Assembly (NCBI GenBank): GCA_038238115.1
Contig: JBBRYB010000017.1
Location: 12,966-76,965 of the forward strand
Length of the DNA: 64,000 bases
Direction: 5' to 3'
From: JBBRYB01 sp038238115
GTDB lineage: Bacteria; Actinomycetota; Actinomycetes; Propionibacteriales; Nocardioidaceae
Numbering within the stretch: the first letter of the stretch is position 1; the number at the start of each line of letters is the position of its first letter. Both the position numbers and the translations under genes were made by a program. Of this stretch, positions 1 through 9,648 are shown one piece after another. The notes below the pieces were generated by a model. That model was given only the letters and a program-made list of their open reading frames with translations. It was not told the DNA's origin and did not search any database.

Positions 1-262
1 GGCCGAGCCCGTCGACTCCGACGGCATAGAAGGCGCCGAAGGACGAGATCCACTGGTGTTGCTCGACGAACTGGTAGCCGCCACCGGCGTGGAACTGCAC
101 CGCGACCCCGACCGAGATCGCGAGCGCGAGCCCGGAGATCCCGAGCGCGACCTGCTTCGGCAACGCGGTGCCGCGCGGCAGCAACACGACGGCTACCGCG
201 CCGACCAGGGGCAGCGCCGCGAGGATGGACAACCAGGGCAGGCTCATCTCGGTCCCGTTCAT
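1..262 (-). CDS. nuoM: NADH-quinone oxidoreductase subunit M (5' part only)
   Basis: This is the N-terminal part (about 87 residues) of a proton-pumping antiporter-like membrane subunit of complex I. The gene runs off the window at base 1. The start ATG at 262-260 overlaps the nuoL stop in an ATGA arrangement, so the two are probably translationally coupled; a second in-frame ATG lies five codons in. The visible protein begins MNGTEMSLPWLSIL, has hydrophobic segments, and contains a QHQWI..FGAFYAVGVDGLG stretch typical of NuoM N-termini. It follows nuoL in the usual actinobacterial order, so nuoN should lie just outside. Confidence 0.9.
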   Translation of the reverse strand, partial: MNGTEMSLPWLSILAALPLVGAVAVVLLPRGTALPKQVALGISGLALAISVGVAVQFHAGGGYQFVEQHQWISSFGAFYAVGVDGLG

Positions 263-2124
263 CCCAGCCTCACCGCGAGCATCGCGAGCACGACGAGCGC
301 CGAACCGGCGAGCATGGACAGCGCGTACGAGCGCACGAATCCGCTCTGCCAGCGACGGACCCGTCCCGACGTGCCGCCTACCAGCGTCGAGACCCCGTTG
401 ACGGCGCCGTCGATGCCGCGATTGTCGAGGTAGACGAGCGACCGGGTCAGGTATTGGCCGGGGCGCATGAAGGCCGCCTCGTTGAGCGCGTCGCCGTACA
501 GGTCGGCACGCGCCGCCCGGGTGGCGGGCGAGACCCGACGCGGTGCCACCGACGCCACCGAGGTGCGGCCGTAGGCAAGGTAGGCGACGACGATGCCGGC
601 CGCGACGACGACCAACGTGACGACAGTGATCACGATGGCCGGGACGGGCAGGTCCTGGGGTGGCTCCGGTCCGACGACCGGCTCGAGCCAGTTGACGATC
701 CATCCGTTCAGCAGCAGGGCCCCTCCCCCGACCGAGCCCACGGCCAGGACAACCAACGGCACCGTCATCACGAGCGGTGACTCGTGCGGGTGGCTGTTCT
801 TGGGCCAGCGCTTCTCGCCGGCGAACGTCATGATCATCAGCCGGGTCATGTAGAAGGCGGTTATGCCGGCACCGAGCAGTGCCCCGAGGCCGACGATGAG
901 GTTTTGGCCGAAGGCCGCCTCGATGATCTTGTCCTTGGACCAGAAGCCCGCGAAGCCCGGGAACCCGATGATTGCCAGGTAGCCGCAGGCGAACGTCAGG
1001 AACGTGACCGGCAGGTACGCACGCAGCCCGCCGAACTTGCGCATGTCGATCTCGTCGTCCATCGCGTGCATGACCGAGCCGGCGCCGAGGAACATGTTGG
1101 CCTTGAAGAAGCCATGGGTAAGCAGGTGGAAGATCGCGAATGCGTAGCCGGCGGGACCGATCCCGGCCGCCAGCATCATGTAGCCGATCTGGCTCATGGT
1201 CGAGCCGGCGAGCGCCTTCTTGATGTCGTCCTTGGCGCACCCGATGATCGCGCCCCAGAGCAGCGTGACCAGCCCGACGATCACGACGGCCGTCTGAGCG
1301 ACGTCGGTCTGCTCGTAGATGTAGCTCGACCGGGTCACGAGGTAGACGCCGGCGGTGACCATCGTCGCCGCATGGATCAGCGCCGACACGGGAGTCGGAC
1401 CCTCCATGGCGTCCAGCAGCCAGCTTTGCAGCGGAACCTGGGCGGACTTGCCGCATGCCGCGAGCAGGAGCAGCAGGCCGAGCGCGGTTGCGGTGCCGGT
1501 CGAGACGCTGCCCATGCCGCTGGCGACGTCGTCGAACGTCGTGGAACCGAACGTCAGGAACATCAGCATGATCGCCAGCGCCATGCCGACGTCGCCGACC
1601 CGGTTGACGATAAACGCCTTCTTCGCCGCGACGGCCGCGGTGTTCTTCTGTTGCCAGAAACCGATGAGCAGGTACGACGCAAGGCCCACGCCCTCCCACC
1701 CCACGAAGACGGCCAGGTAGTCCGAGGACAGCACGAGCGTCAGCATGGCCGCGACGAAGAGGTTGAGGTAGGCGAAGAAACGGCGGCGGCGGTCGTCGTG
1801 CGCCATGTAGCCGATCGAATAGATGTGGATCAGGGTGCCGACCCCGGTGATGAGCAGCACGAAGAGCGCGGACAGCGGGTCGAAGAGCAGGCCGAAGTCG
1901 ACGTGGAACCCGTTGACATCGATCCAGGTGAACAGGTTCTGGCGCAAGGCCCCGTCACTGCCGCTACGCAGGTCGAGGAACGCGATGACTCCGACGACGA
2001 ACGACGCGAGCGACGCTACCGTGCCGAGCAGATGTCCCCACGCGTCCGTGGCCTTGCCACCCACGAGCAGCACGGCCGCGCTGGCGGCCGGGATCAGGAT
2101 GGTCAGGCACAACAGTGAGTTCAT
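259..2124 (-). CDS. nuoL: NADH-quinone oxidoreductase subunit L
   Basis: This is the distal proton-pumping subunit of complex I (ND5 family, 621 residues, the usual length). It is a polytopic membrane protein with many hydrophobic segments. Family hallmarks are visible: the VGWEGVGLASYLLIGFW stretch, KKAFIVNRVGDVG, the PLQSWLLDAMEGPTPVSALIHAATMV quinone-antiporter region, and the long C-terminal part that forms the lateral helix. It starts 10 bp after the nuoK stop and overlaps nuoM by 4 bp. It acts with NuoM, NuoN and NuoK in moving protons across the cytoplasmic membrane. Confidence 0.98.
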   Translation of the reverse strand: MNSLLCLTILIPAASAAVLLVGGKATDAWGHLLGTVASLASFVVGVIAFLDLRSGSDGALRQNLFTWIDVNGFHVDFGLLFDPLSALFVLLITGVGTLIHIYSIGYMAHDDRRRRFFAYLNLFVAAMLTLVLSSDYLAVFVGWEGVGLASYLLIGFWQQKNTAAVAAKKAFIVNRVGDVGMALAIMLMFLTFGSTTFDDVASGMGSVSTGTATALGLLLLLAACGKSAQVPLQSWLLDAMEGPTPVSALIHAATMVTAGVYLVTRSSYIYEQTDVAQTAVVIVGLVTLLWGAIIGCAKDDIKKALAGSTMSQIGYMMLAAGIGPAGYAFAIFHLLTHGFFKANMFLGAGSVMHAMDDEIDMRKFGGLRAYLPVTFLTFACGYLAIIGFPGFAGFWSKDKIIEAAFGQNLIVGLGALLGAGITAFYMTRLMIMTFAGEKRWPKNSHPHESPLVMTVPLVVLAVGSVGGGALLLNGWIVNWLEPVVGPEPPQDLPVPAIVITVVTLVVVAAGIVVAYLAYGRTSVASVAPRRVSPATRAARADLYGDALNEAAFMRPGQYLTRSLVYLDNRGIDGAVNGVSTLVGGTSGRVRRWQSGFVRSYALSMLAGSALVVLAMLAVRLG

Positions 2125-2134
2125 CAGAGTGGCC

Positions 2135-2434
2135 CTAGTACTTGAGGAGGCTGGCGTCGTCGACGGAGGCCGAGCGGCGGGTGCGGAAGATGGTCATGAT
2201 GATGGCAAGCCCGACGACGACCTCGGCAGCCGCCACCACCATCACGAAGAACGCCGCGATCTGGCCGTCGAGGTTGCCGTTCTGGCGGGCGAAGGTCACG
2301 AAGGCGAGGTTGCTGGCGTTGAGCATCAGCTCGACGCACATGAACACGACGATGGCGTTGCGACGGACCAGCACGCCGATGGCCCCGATCGAGAACAGCA
2401 GGGCGGACAGGACGAGGAACGGCGTCACGCTCAT
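2135..2434 (-). CDS. nuoK: NADH-quinone oxidoreductase subunit K
   Basis: This small membrane subunit of complex I (99 residues, ND4L family) has three predicted transmembrane helices. Two membrane glutamates that are essential for proton transfer in this family are present at Glu35 (FMCVELML) and Glu71 (AAAEVVVGL). The start ATG overlaps the nuoJ stop by 4 bp (ATGA), which implies coupled translation. It belongs to the nuoA-N transcription unit read on the minus strand. Confidence 0.98.
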   Translation of the reverse strand: MSVTPFLVLSALLFSIGAIGVLVRRNAIVVFMCVELMLNASNLAFVTFARQNGNLDGQIAAFFVMVVAAAEVVVGLAIIMTIFRTRRSASVDDASLLKY

Positions 2435-3213
2435 CGGTCACCGTCCCGGGTGTGGCTGGCCTCAATCTGGCGCGCCTCGACTTCGATCTCGAGCTGCGCC
2501 TCACGGTCACCCTCGACGTCGCGCACCGTCCCCCGCGCACGCATGACCCGGGAGATCGACAGCTCCGACGGCGTGCCGTCCGGCAGCAGCGCCGGCGTGT
2601 CGACCGAGTTGTGCCGGGCGAACATACCCGGACTGGGCAAGGCACCTGGATGCACGCCTCGGTCGCCGTAGTCGCGCATCCGCTGGAGCACCAGGTCGCG
2701 CTGGGTCGGTTTGGGGACGAGCCGCTCGCGGTGCGCGAGCACCATGGCACCCAGCACCGCGGTGATGAGCAGTGCGCTGGTCACCTCGAACGCGAAGACG
2801 TAGTTGCTGAAGAGCAGCTTGGCCACTCCCGGCACGTTGCCGTCGATGTTCGCCTCGTCGAGCCCGACCGCGACGCCGTACGTCGTCTGGACGATGCCAC
2901 CGATGATCAGCACCGCGAACAGCACGGCCAGCACCGCCGCGGCAACACGTTGCCCGCGCAGGGTCTCGACCAGGGAGTCCGACGAGTCGACCCCGACGAG
3001 CATCAGCACGAACAAGAACAGCATGAGCACGGCGCCGGTGTAGACGATGATCTGCACGGCGAAGAGGAAGGGCGCGTCCTGAGCAGCGTAGAGCACCGCC
3101 AGCGACACCATCACGACAGCCAGCAGCATCGCCGAGTGCACCGCCTTGTGGACGACCACCATGCCCAGCGCGCAGACGACCATGATCGGCGCCAGGGTCC
3201 AGAAGGCGATCAC
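2431..3213 (-). CDS. nuoJ: NADH-quinone oxidoreductase subunit J
   Basis: This is the ND6-like membrane subunit of complex I (260 residues). The first 165 residues or so hold five hydrophobic segments; the GAVLMLFLFVLML helix is the characteristic pi-bulge region of the family. The start is GTG at 3213, in a GTGA overlap with the nuoI stop. The protein carries a hydrophilic C-terminal tail of about 90 residues, rich in Arg and Glu, which makes it longer than the roughly 180-residue E. coli protein; long tails of this kind are common in actinobacteria, and their role is unknown. Confidence 0.97.
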   Translation of the reverse strand: MIAFWTLAPIMVVCALGMVVVHKAVHSAMLLAVVMVSLAVLYAAQDAPFLFAVQIIVYTGAVLMLFLFVLMLVGVDSSDSLVETLRGQRVAAAVLAVLFAVLIIGGIVQTTYGVAVGLDEANIDGNVPGVAKLLFSNYVFAFEVTSALLITAVLGAMVLAHRERLVPKPTQRDLVLQRMRDYGDRGVHPGALPSPGMFARHNSVDTPALLPDGTPSELSISRVMRARGTVRDVEGDREAQLEIEVEARQIEASHTRDGDR

Positions 3214-3770
3214 GCCGGAACATCCCCTTCGGCCTGGGACTCGCGCGATGTGGCGCCCGCACCGCGATAGTAGGCGCCTTCGTCGTCTCCGAGCCGCAGC
3301 GGGTGCGGTGCCTCCTCCATGCCGGGCAGCAGCGGGGCGAGCAGGTCCTGCTTCTCATAGATCAAGGCGGCCCGCGAGGAGTCGGCGAGCTCGTACTCGT
3401 TGGTCATCGTGAGCGCCCTGGTGGGGCAGGCCTCGATGCAGAGACCACACAGGATGCACCGCAGGTAGTTGATCTGGTAGACGCGACCGTAGCGCTCCCC
3501 CGGCGAGAACCGCTGGCCCGTCTCGTCGTCGTTGTCGGCGCCCTCGACGTAGATCGCGTCCGCCGGACACGCCCAGGCGCACAGCTCGCAGCCGATGCAC
3601 TTCTCCAGACCGTCGGGCCACCGGTTCAGCTGATGGCGCCCGTGGAACCTCGGTGCAGTCGGCTTCTTCTCGAACGGGTACTCCTCGGTGACGACCTTCT
3701 TGAACATGGTCCGAAACGTCACGCCGAAACCGGCGATGGGGTCCCAGAGCTGCTCCTTCAAGCTAGCCAC
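3210..3770 (-). CDS. nuoI: NADH-quinone oxidoreductase subunit I, 2x[4Fe-4S]
   Basis: This peripheral-arm subunit (186 residues) carries clusters N6a and N6b and passes electrons towards NuoB. Two ferredoxin motifs are intact: Cys58-61-64-68 (CIGCELCAWACP) and Cys105-108-111-115 (CILCGLCIEACP). The N-terminal helix region (about residues 1-45) should lie along the membrane. It overlaps nuoH by 8 bp and nuoJ by 4 bp, consistent with one polycistronic message. Confidence 0.98.
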   Translation of the reverse strand: MASLKEQLWDPIAGFGVTFRTMFKKVVTEEYPFEKKPTAPRFHGRHQLNRWPDGLEKCIGCELCAWACPADAIYVEGADNDDETGQRFSPGERYGRVYQINYLRCILCGLCIEACPTRALTMTNEYELADSSRAALIYEKQDLLAPLLPGMEEAPHPLRLGDDEGAYYRGAGATSRESQAEGDVPA

Positions 3771-5019
3771 GGATGCTCTCCTGTCCCTGCCGGGGGGGCA
3801 CCGGATAGCCTCCGGCGAACGCGTCGAACTCCTCGTCCTCGGCGACCGCGTCCTCCTCTTCCCGCTCGGGGATGAACCCGAGGCCGATGAAGATCACCAG
3901 CGCGACGGCGGCCGCCACGATGAGGTAGGTGCGGTTGATCGGCCCGTTGAGCTCGAGGCTAACTGCCCGGATCGTACCGACGGCCAGGATCCAGACGAGC
4001 GCGGCAGGGATCAGCCACTTCCAACCGAGCTTCATGAACTGGTCGTATCTCATCCGCGGCAGCGTGCCTCGCAGCCAGATGAAGAAGAACACGAACAACA
4101 GCACCTTCGTCAAGAACCACAGCACCGGCCAGTAGCTCTCGTTGGCCCCTTCCCACAGCGAGAGCGGCCAAGGCGCACGCCAGCCGCCGAGAAACAAGGT
4201 CGTCGCCAGCATCGAGACCGTCACCATGTTGATGTACTCGGCGAGGAAGAAGAACGCGAACTTGATCGAGGAGTACTCGGTGTGGAAGCCGCCCACGAGC
4301 TCGCCCTCCGCCTCCGGGAGGTCGAAGGGCGCGCGGTTGGTCTCACCGACCATCGAGATCGTGTAGATGAGGAAGGACGGCAGCAAGATGACGCCGAACC
4401 ACAGGTCCTTCTGGGCCTCGACGATGCCAGAGGTCGACATGGACCCGGCGTAGAGGAAGACCGCGACGAACGACAGCCCCATCGCCACCTCGTAGGAGAT
4501 GATCTGTGCCGACGAACGCAGGGCTCCCAGCAGCGAGTACGTCGATCCGGACGACCAGCCGGCGAGCACGATGCCGTAGATGCCCACCGAGGCCACCGCC
4601 AGGATGTAGAGCACGCCGACGGGCAGGTCGGTGAGCTGCAGCGGCGTGCGGGTGTCGGTGAAGGGCACCGTGACCTCGGGACCGAACGGGATGACGGCGA
4701 CGGCCATGAAGGCCGGGATGGCCGACAGCAGCGGAGCGACGATGAAGACGGCCTTGTCCACGGCCCGAGGCACGATGTCTTCCTTGAGCATGAGCTTGAC
4801 GCCGTCGGCGAGGCTCTGCAGCAGGCCGAACGGCCCATGCACGTTGGGGCCGAGCCGGTGCTGCATGCGGGCGACGACGCGGCGCTCGAACCAGATGTTG
4901 AACAGCGTGAACACCATCAAGATGGCGAATGCCAAGACGACTTTGATGATGATGAGCCACCACGGGTCCTGACCGAAGGCACCGAGGTTGTCGGCAGCGA
5001 GTGACACGTGCGGTTGCAT
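3763..5019 (-). CDS. nuoH: NADH-quinone oxidoreductase subunit H
   Basis: This membrane subunit (418 residues) forms much of the quinone-binding chamber with NuoB and NuoD. Visible family signatures are FNIWFERRVVARMQHRLGPN near residue 45, a GLLQSLADGVKLMLKED loop, and NRAPFDLPEAEGELVGGFHTEYSS near residue 230, which holds the charged residues at the quinone site. The start ATG shares one base with the nuoG stop (TGATG). The C-terminus has an acidic extension of about 50 residues after the last helix (REEEDAVAEDEEFDAF), a usual feature of actinobacterial NuoH. Confidence 0.98.
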   Translation of the reverse strand: MQPHVSLAADNLGAFGQDPWWLIIIKVVLAFAILMVFTLFNIWFERRVVARMQHRLGPNVHGPFGLLQSLADGVKLMLKEDIVPRAVDKAVFIVAPLLSAIPAFMAVAVIPFGPEVTVPFTDTRTPLQLTDLPVGVLYILAVASVGIYGIVLAGWSSGSTYSLLGALRSSAQIISYEVAMGLSFVAVFLYAGSMSTSGIVEAQKDLWFGVILLPSFLIYTISMVGETNRAPFDLPEAEGELVGGFHTEYSSIKFAFFFLAEYINMVTVSMLATTLFLGGWRAPWPLSLWEGANESYWPVLWFLTKVLLFVFFFIWLRGTLPRMRYDQFMKLGWKWLIPAALVWILAVGTIRAVSLELNGPINRTYLIVAAAVALVIFIGLGFIPEREEEDAVAEDEEFDAFAGGYPVPPRQGQESIRG

Positions 5020-7424
5020 CAGCCTGCACCTCCCCGAACGCGCACCGCAGAGCCCGCACCGGCGCGCAGGTCACGGTGCAGACTGACACCGCCGCTGCGG
5101 GACGGCAACCAGACCACGTCGTCGGCGATGTCTCCAGTGACCGCGGGCAGCGTCAGCGCGCCGGAGTCGGTGGAGACCGTCACCTTGTCCCCCGGGCCCA
5201 GGTCGAAGCCTTGCATGCTGGCAGCCGACAGGACCGCGACCGGGTTGCGAGCCGTGGCGGCCAGGTAGGGCTCACCGTCGATGCCGCGCGAGTCGTCGAT
5301 CAGCATCCTCCACGACGAGAGCACCATCTCGCCGGGATGCGGTGCCACGACGGGGACAGCGGGGGTGGGCGTGAACTCGGCACGGGCGCCGTCCCAGGGT
5401 CCCAGCTCCCGCATCTCCGAGCGCGCCTCGTCGACCGTGCGGAAGCCGAGCGACCGGCCGAGCTCGTCGGCGATGCCCGCCAGCACCCGCACGTCACTCA
5501 GAGCGGACGTCTCGACCACAGTCTCGAAGGGACGCAGGCGGCCCTCCCAGTTGACGAAGGACCCCGCCCGTTCCGCCATGGCGGCGACCGGGAGAACCAC
5601 ATCGGCGCGGCGCGTGACCTCCGACTCACGCACCTCGAGGCTGACGACGAAGTCAGTGCGGTCGAGCGCCGCGCGGGCGGCGCCCGGATCGGACAGGTCG
5701 TCGACCTCGACTCCGCCGACCACGAGCGCCTTGATGTCTCCAGCCGTGGCTGCCGCGAGAATCGCGTCGGTGTCACGCCCCAGCGTGGACGAGAGGAGGT
5801 CGAGCCCCCAGGCCGCGGCGACGTCGACGCGGGCCGCGGCATCGGACAGCGGCCTGCCGCCAGGCAACAGGTTGGGCAGCAGACCCGTCTCCAGGGCACC
5901 TCGCTCACCGGCTCGGCGCGGGACCCAGGCGAGGCGTGCCTTGGTGGTGGCCGCCAGCGTGGCCACGGCGCTCAAGGCGCCTGGCGAGGTGGCCATCCGC
6001 TCGCCGACGAGGATCACGCCGCCGGCGTCGAGGGCGACCTCGGGGTCCGATGTGATGGCCGCGATGACCTCCGCCTCGGCACCGGGCCTCGAGCGCAGCA
6101 GGGACCCGCGCAGCTTCTGCAGGCCGCGGGAGGAGTGCGAGGCAACGGAGTAGACCCGGGTGCCGTGCTCCCGGGCCGCCTTGCGGAGCCGCAGGAAGAC
6201 GATGGGGGACTCCTCCTCCGGCTCGAAGCCGATGAGGACGACGGCGCTTGCGTGCTCGAGCTGCTCGTAGGTGACCGGGGCGGTCGTGGCAATGGAGGTG
6301 GCAAGGAAGTCGGCCTCCTCCGCGGACAACGCCCTGGCGCGGAAGTCGACGTCGTTGGTGCCCAGCACGGCGCGGGCGAACTTGCCGTAGGCGTAGGAGT
6401 CCTCGCTGGTCAGGCGGCCCCCCGCAAGAACGCCGACGGCGCTCTGCGCCGCTTTGAGCCCGCGGGCCGCGATCGCGAAGGCCTCCGGCCACGACGCCGG
6501 CCGCATCTGGCCCGAGTCCTCGTCGCGCACCATGGGCCGGGTCAAGCGGTCCTCGAGACGGTCGTAAACGAAACCGAAGCGTCCCTTGTCACAGTTCCAC
6601 TCCTCGTTGACCCGTGGGTCGTTGCCGGCGAGTCGACGCGTCACCTTGCCGCGACGGTGGTCCGTCCGCAGGGCGCACCCCGATGCGCAGTGCTCACACA
6701 CTGACGGCGTGGAGATCAGGTCGAACGGCCGGGACCGGAACCGGTAGGCGGCCGAGGTGAGCGCGCCGACGGGACAGATCTGGATCGTGTTGCCCGAGAA
6801 GTAGGACTCGAACGGCTCCTTCTCGTAGATCCCCACCTGTTGCAAGGCTCCGCGCTCGATCATGTCGATGAACGGGTCACCGGCAATCTGCTGACTGAAC
6901 CGCGTGCAGCGTGCGCACAGCACACAACGCTCACGATCGAGCAGCACCTGGGCTGAGATGTTGATGGGCTTGGTGAACGTGCGCTTAGTTTCGGTGAAGC
7001 GGGTCTCGCCGCGGCCGTTGCTCATCGCCTGGTTCTGCAGCGGGCACTCGCCGCCCTTGTCGCAGACGGGGCAGTCGAGTGGGTGGTTGATCAGCAGGAA
7101 CTCCATGTTGCCCTGCTGCGCCTTGTCGGCCACGGGAGAAGAGTGCTGCGTGCGCACGACCATCCCCGCAGCCACTGCAAGAGTGCAGGACGCCTGTGGC
7201 TTGGGGAGGCCGCGGCCGTTGCCGGCGTCGGGCACCTCGACGAGACACTGGCGACAGGCGCCCACGGGGTCGAGCAGCGGGTGGTCGCAGAAGCGTGGGA
7301 TCTGCACGCCGACCTGCTCGGCTGCACGGATCACGAGTGTGCCTTCGGGGACGGTGACCTCGACGTCGTCGATGGTCAGCGTCACCGTCTTCGCGGCCCG
7401 CTCGGTGGCGGCTTGCACGGTCAT
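5019..7424 (-). CDS. nuoG: NADH-quinone oxidoreductase subunit G
   Basis: This is the large iron-sulfur subunit of the peripheral arm (801 residues). In order it has: a [2Fe-2S] ferredoxin domain (Cys46, 57, 60, 80), a His-Cys [4Fe-4S] site (His114, Cys118, 121, 127), a further cluster (Cys167, 170, 173 and 217), the extra N7-type set (Cys243, 246, 250, 278), then a molybdopterin-oxidoreductase-like domain without a cofactor role. I take ATG 7424 as the start because it overlaps the nuoF stop in ATGA and gives the ferredoxin domain its normal N-terminus; the reading frame stays open 100 codons upstream, but that stretch is the nuoF 3' end in another frame. Confidence 0.97.
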   Translation of the reverse strand: MTVQAATERAAKTVTLTIDDVEVTVPEGTLVIRAAEQVGVQIPRFCDHPLLDPVGACRQCLVEVPDAGNGRGLPKPQASCTLAVAAGMVVRTQHSSPVADKAQQGNMEFLLINHPLDCPVCDKGGECPLQNQAMSNGRGETRFTETKRTFTKPINISAQVLLDRERCVLCARCTRFSQQIAGDPFIDMIERGALQQVGIYEKEPFESYFSGNTIQICPVGALTSAAYRFRSRPFDLISTPSVCEHCASGCALRTDHRRGKVTRRLAGNDPRVNEEWNCDKGRFGFVYDRLEDRLTRPMVRDEDSGQMRPASWPEAFAIAARGLKAAQSAVGVLAGGRLTSEDSYAYGKFARAVLGTNDVDFRARALSAEEADFLATSIATTAPVTYEQLEHASAVVLIGFEPEEESPIVFLRLRKAAREHGTRVYSVASHSSRGLQKLRGSLLRSRPGAEAEVIAAITSDPEVALDAGGVILVGERMATSPGALSAVATLAATTKARLAWVPRRAGERGALETGLLPNLLPGGRPLSDAAARVDVAAAWGLDLLSSTLGRDTDAILAAATAGDIKALVVGGVEVDDLSDPGAARAALDRTDFVVSLEVRESEVTRRADVVLPVAAMAERAGSFVNWEGRLRPFETVVETSALSDVRVLAGIADELGRSLGFRTVDEARSEMRELGPWDGARAEFTPTPAVPVVAPHPGEMVLSSWRMLIDDSRGIDGEPYLAATARNPVAVLSAASMQGFDLGPGDKVTVSTDSGALTLPAVTGDIADDVVWLPSRSGGVSLHRDLRAGAGSAVRVRGGAG

Positions 7425-8785
7425 CCGGTTGCTCCCGCGGTCGCGGCGGTTGCGCCGGTCCCGGTGCCGCTGCCGCTGACGACGGCGCCGCTTTGGGCGA
7501 AGAGGGTGGCAGCCGCCGGGTCGAAGGGGCATCCACCTTCGGTGAGGTGGGCGACGTACTCGTCGCGGAAGTACTGGATCGAGGACGTAATCGGCGAGGT
7601 CGCACCGTCCCCCAGCGCGCAGAACGCTCGTCCGAGGATGTTGTCGCAGAGGTCGACCAGCATGTCGAGGTCCCTCTCCTGGCCCTGGCCGTTCTCGAGC
7701 TTCGCGAGCGTCTGCACGAGCCACCAGGTGCCCTCACGGCAGGGCGTGCACTTCCCGCACGACTCGTGCTTGTAGAACTCGGTCCACCGCAGTACGGCAC
7801 GGACGACGCAGGTGGTCTCGTCGAAGACCTGGAGCGCCTTCGTACCGAGCATCGAGCCGGCCGCACCGACCGCCTCGTAGTCGAGCGGCACGTCCAGGTG
7901 CTCCGCGGTGAGGATCGGCGTCGAGGAGCCACCGGGCGTCCAGAACTTCAGCTCGTGTCCCTCGCGAACGCCTCCGGAGACGTCGAGGAGGTCGCGAAGC
8001 GTGATGCCCAACGGTGCTTCGTACTGGCCGGGATTCGTGACGTGTCCCGACAGGGAGTACAGCGTCATGCCCTTGCTCTTCTCGGTGCCCATCGCCGAGA
8101 ACCAGTCGGCGCCGTTGTTGACGATGCAGGGCACCGAGGCGATCGACTCAACGTTGTTGATCACGGTCGGGGAGGCATACAGCCCGGCGACGGCGGGGAA
8201 GGGCGGGCGAAGCCGCGGCTGGCCCCGGCGGCCTTCGAGGGAGTCGAGCATAGCCGTCTCCTCGCCGCAGATGTAGGCACCTGCCCCTGCGTGGATGACG
8301 AGCTCGAGGTCGTAGCCGGAACCATGGATGTTGGTGCCGAGGTGGCCGGCCAGGTAGGCCTCCTGGACGGCGCGCTGCAGACGGCGTACGACGTGCAGCA
8401 CCTCACCGCGCACGTAGATGAAGGCGTGGTTGGCCCGGATGGCGTAGGCCGAGATGATCACGCCTTCGACGAGCGTGTGCGGGCTCGCCATCATCAGCGG
8501 GATGTCCTTGCAGGTGCCAGGTTCGGACTCGTCGGCGTTGACGACCAGGTAGTGCGGCTTGCCGTCACCTTGCGGGATAAAACCCCACTTCATGCCGGTA
8601 GGGAACCCTGCGCCGCCCCGCCCGCGCAGTCCGGAGTCCTTGACGAGCTGGATGAGGTCGTCCTGTTTGTATCCGAACGCCTTGCGCAGGCCGGAGTAAC
8701 CGCCGCCGTCCTCATAGGCGGCGAGCGTCCAGGCTCGATCGGTGTCCCAGTTGTCGGAGAGCACGGGAGTCAGCGTGTCGACCAT
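7421..8785 (-). CDS. nuoF: NADH-quinone oxidoreductase subunit F (NADH/FMN site)
   Basis: This subunit oxidises NADH and holds FMN and cluster N3 (454 residues). The FMN/NADH loop GRGGAGFPTG is at residues 55-64, a second glycine-rich region with GAGAYICGEETAML at about 167-180, and the [4Fe-4S] ligands are Cys343, 346, 349 (ESCGKCTPCREG) and Cys389. All key residues are intact. The start ATG shares one base with the nuoE stop. The C-terminal 25 residues are low-complexity Gly/Thr/Ala, a tail not needed for the fold. Confidence 0.98.
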   Translation of the reverse strand: MVDTLTPVLSDNWDTDRAWTLAAYEDGGGYSGLRKAFGYKQDDLIQLVKDSGLRGRGGAGFPTGMKWGFIPQGDGKPHYLVVNADESEPGTCKDIPLMMASPHTLVEGVIISAYAIRANHAFIYVRGEVLHVVRRLQRAVQEAYLAGHLGTNIHGSGYDLELVIHAGAGAYICGEETAMLDSLEGRRGQPRLRPPFPAVAGLYASPTVINNVESIASVPCIVNNGADWFSAMGTEKSKGMTLYSLSGHVTNPGQYEAPLGITLRDLLDVSGGVREGHELKFWTPGGSSTPILTAEHLDVPLDYEAVGAAGSMLGTKALQVFDETTCVVRAVLRWTEFYKHESCGKCTPCREGTWWLVQTLAKLENGQGQERDLDMLVDLCDNILGRAFCALGDGATSPITSSIQYFRDEYVAHLTEGGCPFDPAAATLFAQSGAVVSGSGTGTGATAATAGATG

Positions 8786-9648
8786 CAGCGGCCCTTCCCC
8801 TCGGTGTCCTCAGTGGTGCCTGCGCCGGGCTTGGCCGACTCGGCGGTGTCTGCGTCCGAGGTGTCGACGAGAGTCTCGGACTCGGCCCGTGACGTGTCGG
8901 CCTGCTCGGCCGCGCCGACGGCGTCATCGGCCGTGCCGGAGGTGTTCGCGCCCTCGCGGTCCGGTGCTCGCCACCCGCGCCGGCGGGCCAGACGCAGCCC
9001 TGCCAGCGTCGCGGCCCCCGCTGCCGGACCTTCGTCGGTCCGGTCGTCGGGAAAGCCCGCCAACACCCGCTCGGCCTGCCGCCAGCTGCAGACGCGGGCC
9101 CCGCGGGTCGCTGTCACCTCGGCGCCTGCGCGTAGGGAGTCGACGAGCTCAACAGCCGACTCCGGCGTCTGGTTGTCGAAGAACTCCCAGTTGACCATGA
9201 CGACGGGAGCGTAGTCGCAGGCGGCGTTGCACTCGACGTGCTCCAGCGTGATCCGCTTGTCGTCGGTGGTTTCGTCGTTGCCGATGCCGAGGTGGTCCTT
9301 CAACCGCTCGAAGATCGCGTCGCCGCCCATGATCGCGCACAGCGTGTTGGTGCAGACGCCGACGTGGTAGTCACCGACCGCGCGCCGCTTGTACATCGTG
9401 TAGAACGTGGCAACCGCGGACACCTCCGCGGCCGACAGGCCCAGCAGATCGGCGCAGACCTCGATGCCCTCCGCGGTGACATAGCCCTCGACGCTCTGCA
9501 TGAGGTGAAGCATGGGCAGCAGAGCCGAACGTGCCTGGGGGTAGCGCGAGGCGAGGTCACGCAGCTCAGTGACAGTTGCCGCCGAAAGCCCACGTGCGGC
9601 ATCTAGCTGCTGCGACGGGGATGGTGCAGACGTCTCCATGTTGCTCAC
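8785..9648 (-). CDS. nuoE: NADH-quinone oxidoreductase subunit E, [2Fe-2S]
   Basis: This is the thioredoxin-like [2Fe-2S] subunit (cluster N1a) that partners NuoF. The ligands are Cys99, Cys104, Cys140 and Cys144. At 287 residues it is about 100 residues longer than typical NuoE: residues from about 205 to the end form a hydrophilic tail rich in Ala, Thr, Glu and Asp, probably disordered. The start is GTG 9648, in a GTGA overlap with nuoD; an ATG three codons later (9639) is an equally possible start. The neighbour order nuoD-E-F is standard. Confidence 0.96.
   Translation of the reverse strand: MSNMETSAPSPSQQLDAARGLSAATVTELRDLASRYPQARSALLPMLHLMQSVEGYVTAEGIEVCADLLGLSAAEVSAVATFYTMYKRRAVGDYHVGVCTNTLCAIMGGDAIFERLKDHLGIGNDETTDDKRITLEHVECNAACDYAPVVMVNWEFFDNQTPESAVELVDSLRAGAEVTATRGARVCSWRQAERVLAGFPDDRTDEGPAAGAATLAGLRLARRRGWRAPDREGANTSGTADDAVGAAEQADTSRAESETLVDTSDADTAESAKPGAGTTEDTEGKGR

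Noticed and set aside
784..6704. Long plus-strand open frames opposite the nuo genes (for example 784-2118, 3688-5004, 5001-6704)
   Set aside because: They are antisense to complete, well-conserved nuo genes; the translations are Arg/His/Gly/Asp-rich and show no domain. High GC gives long spurious frames.
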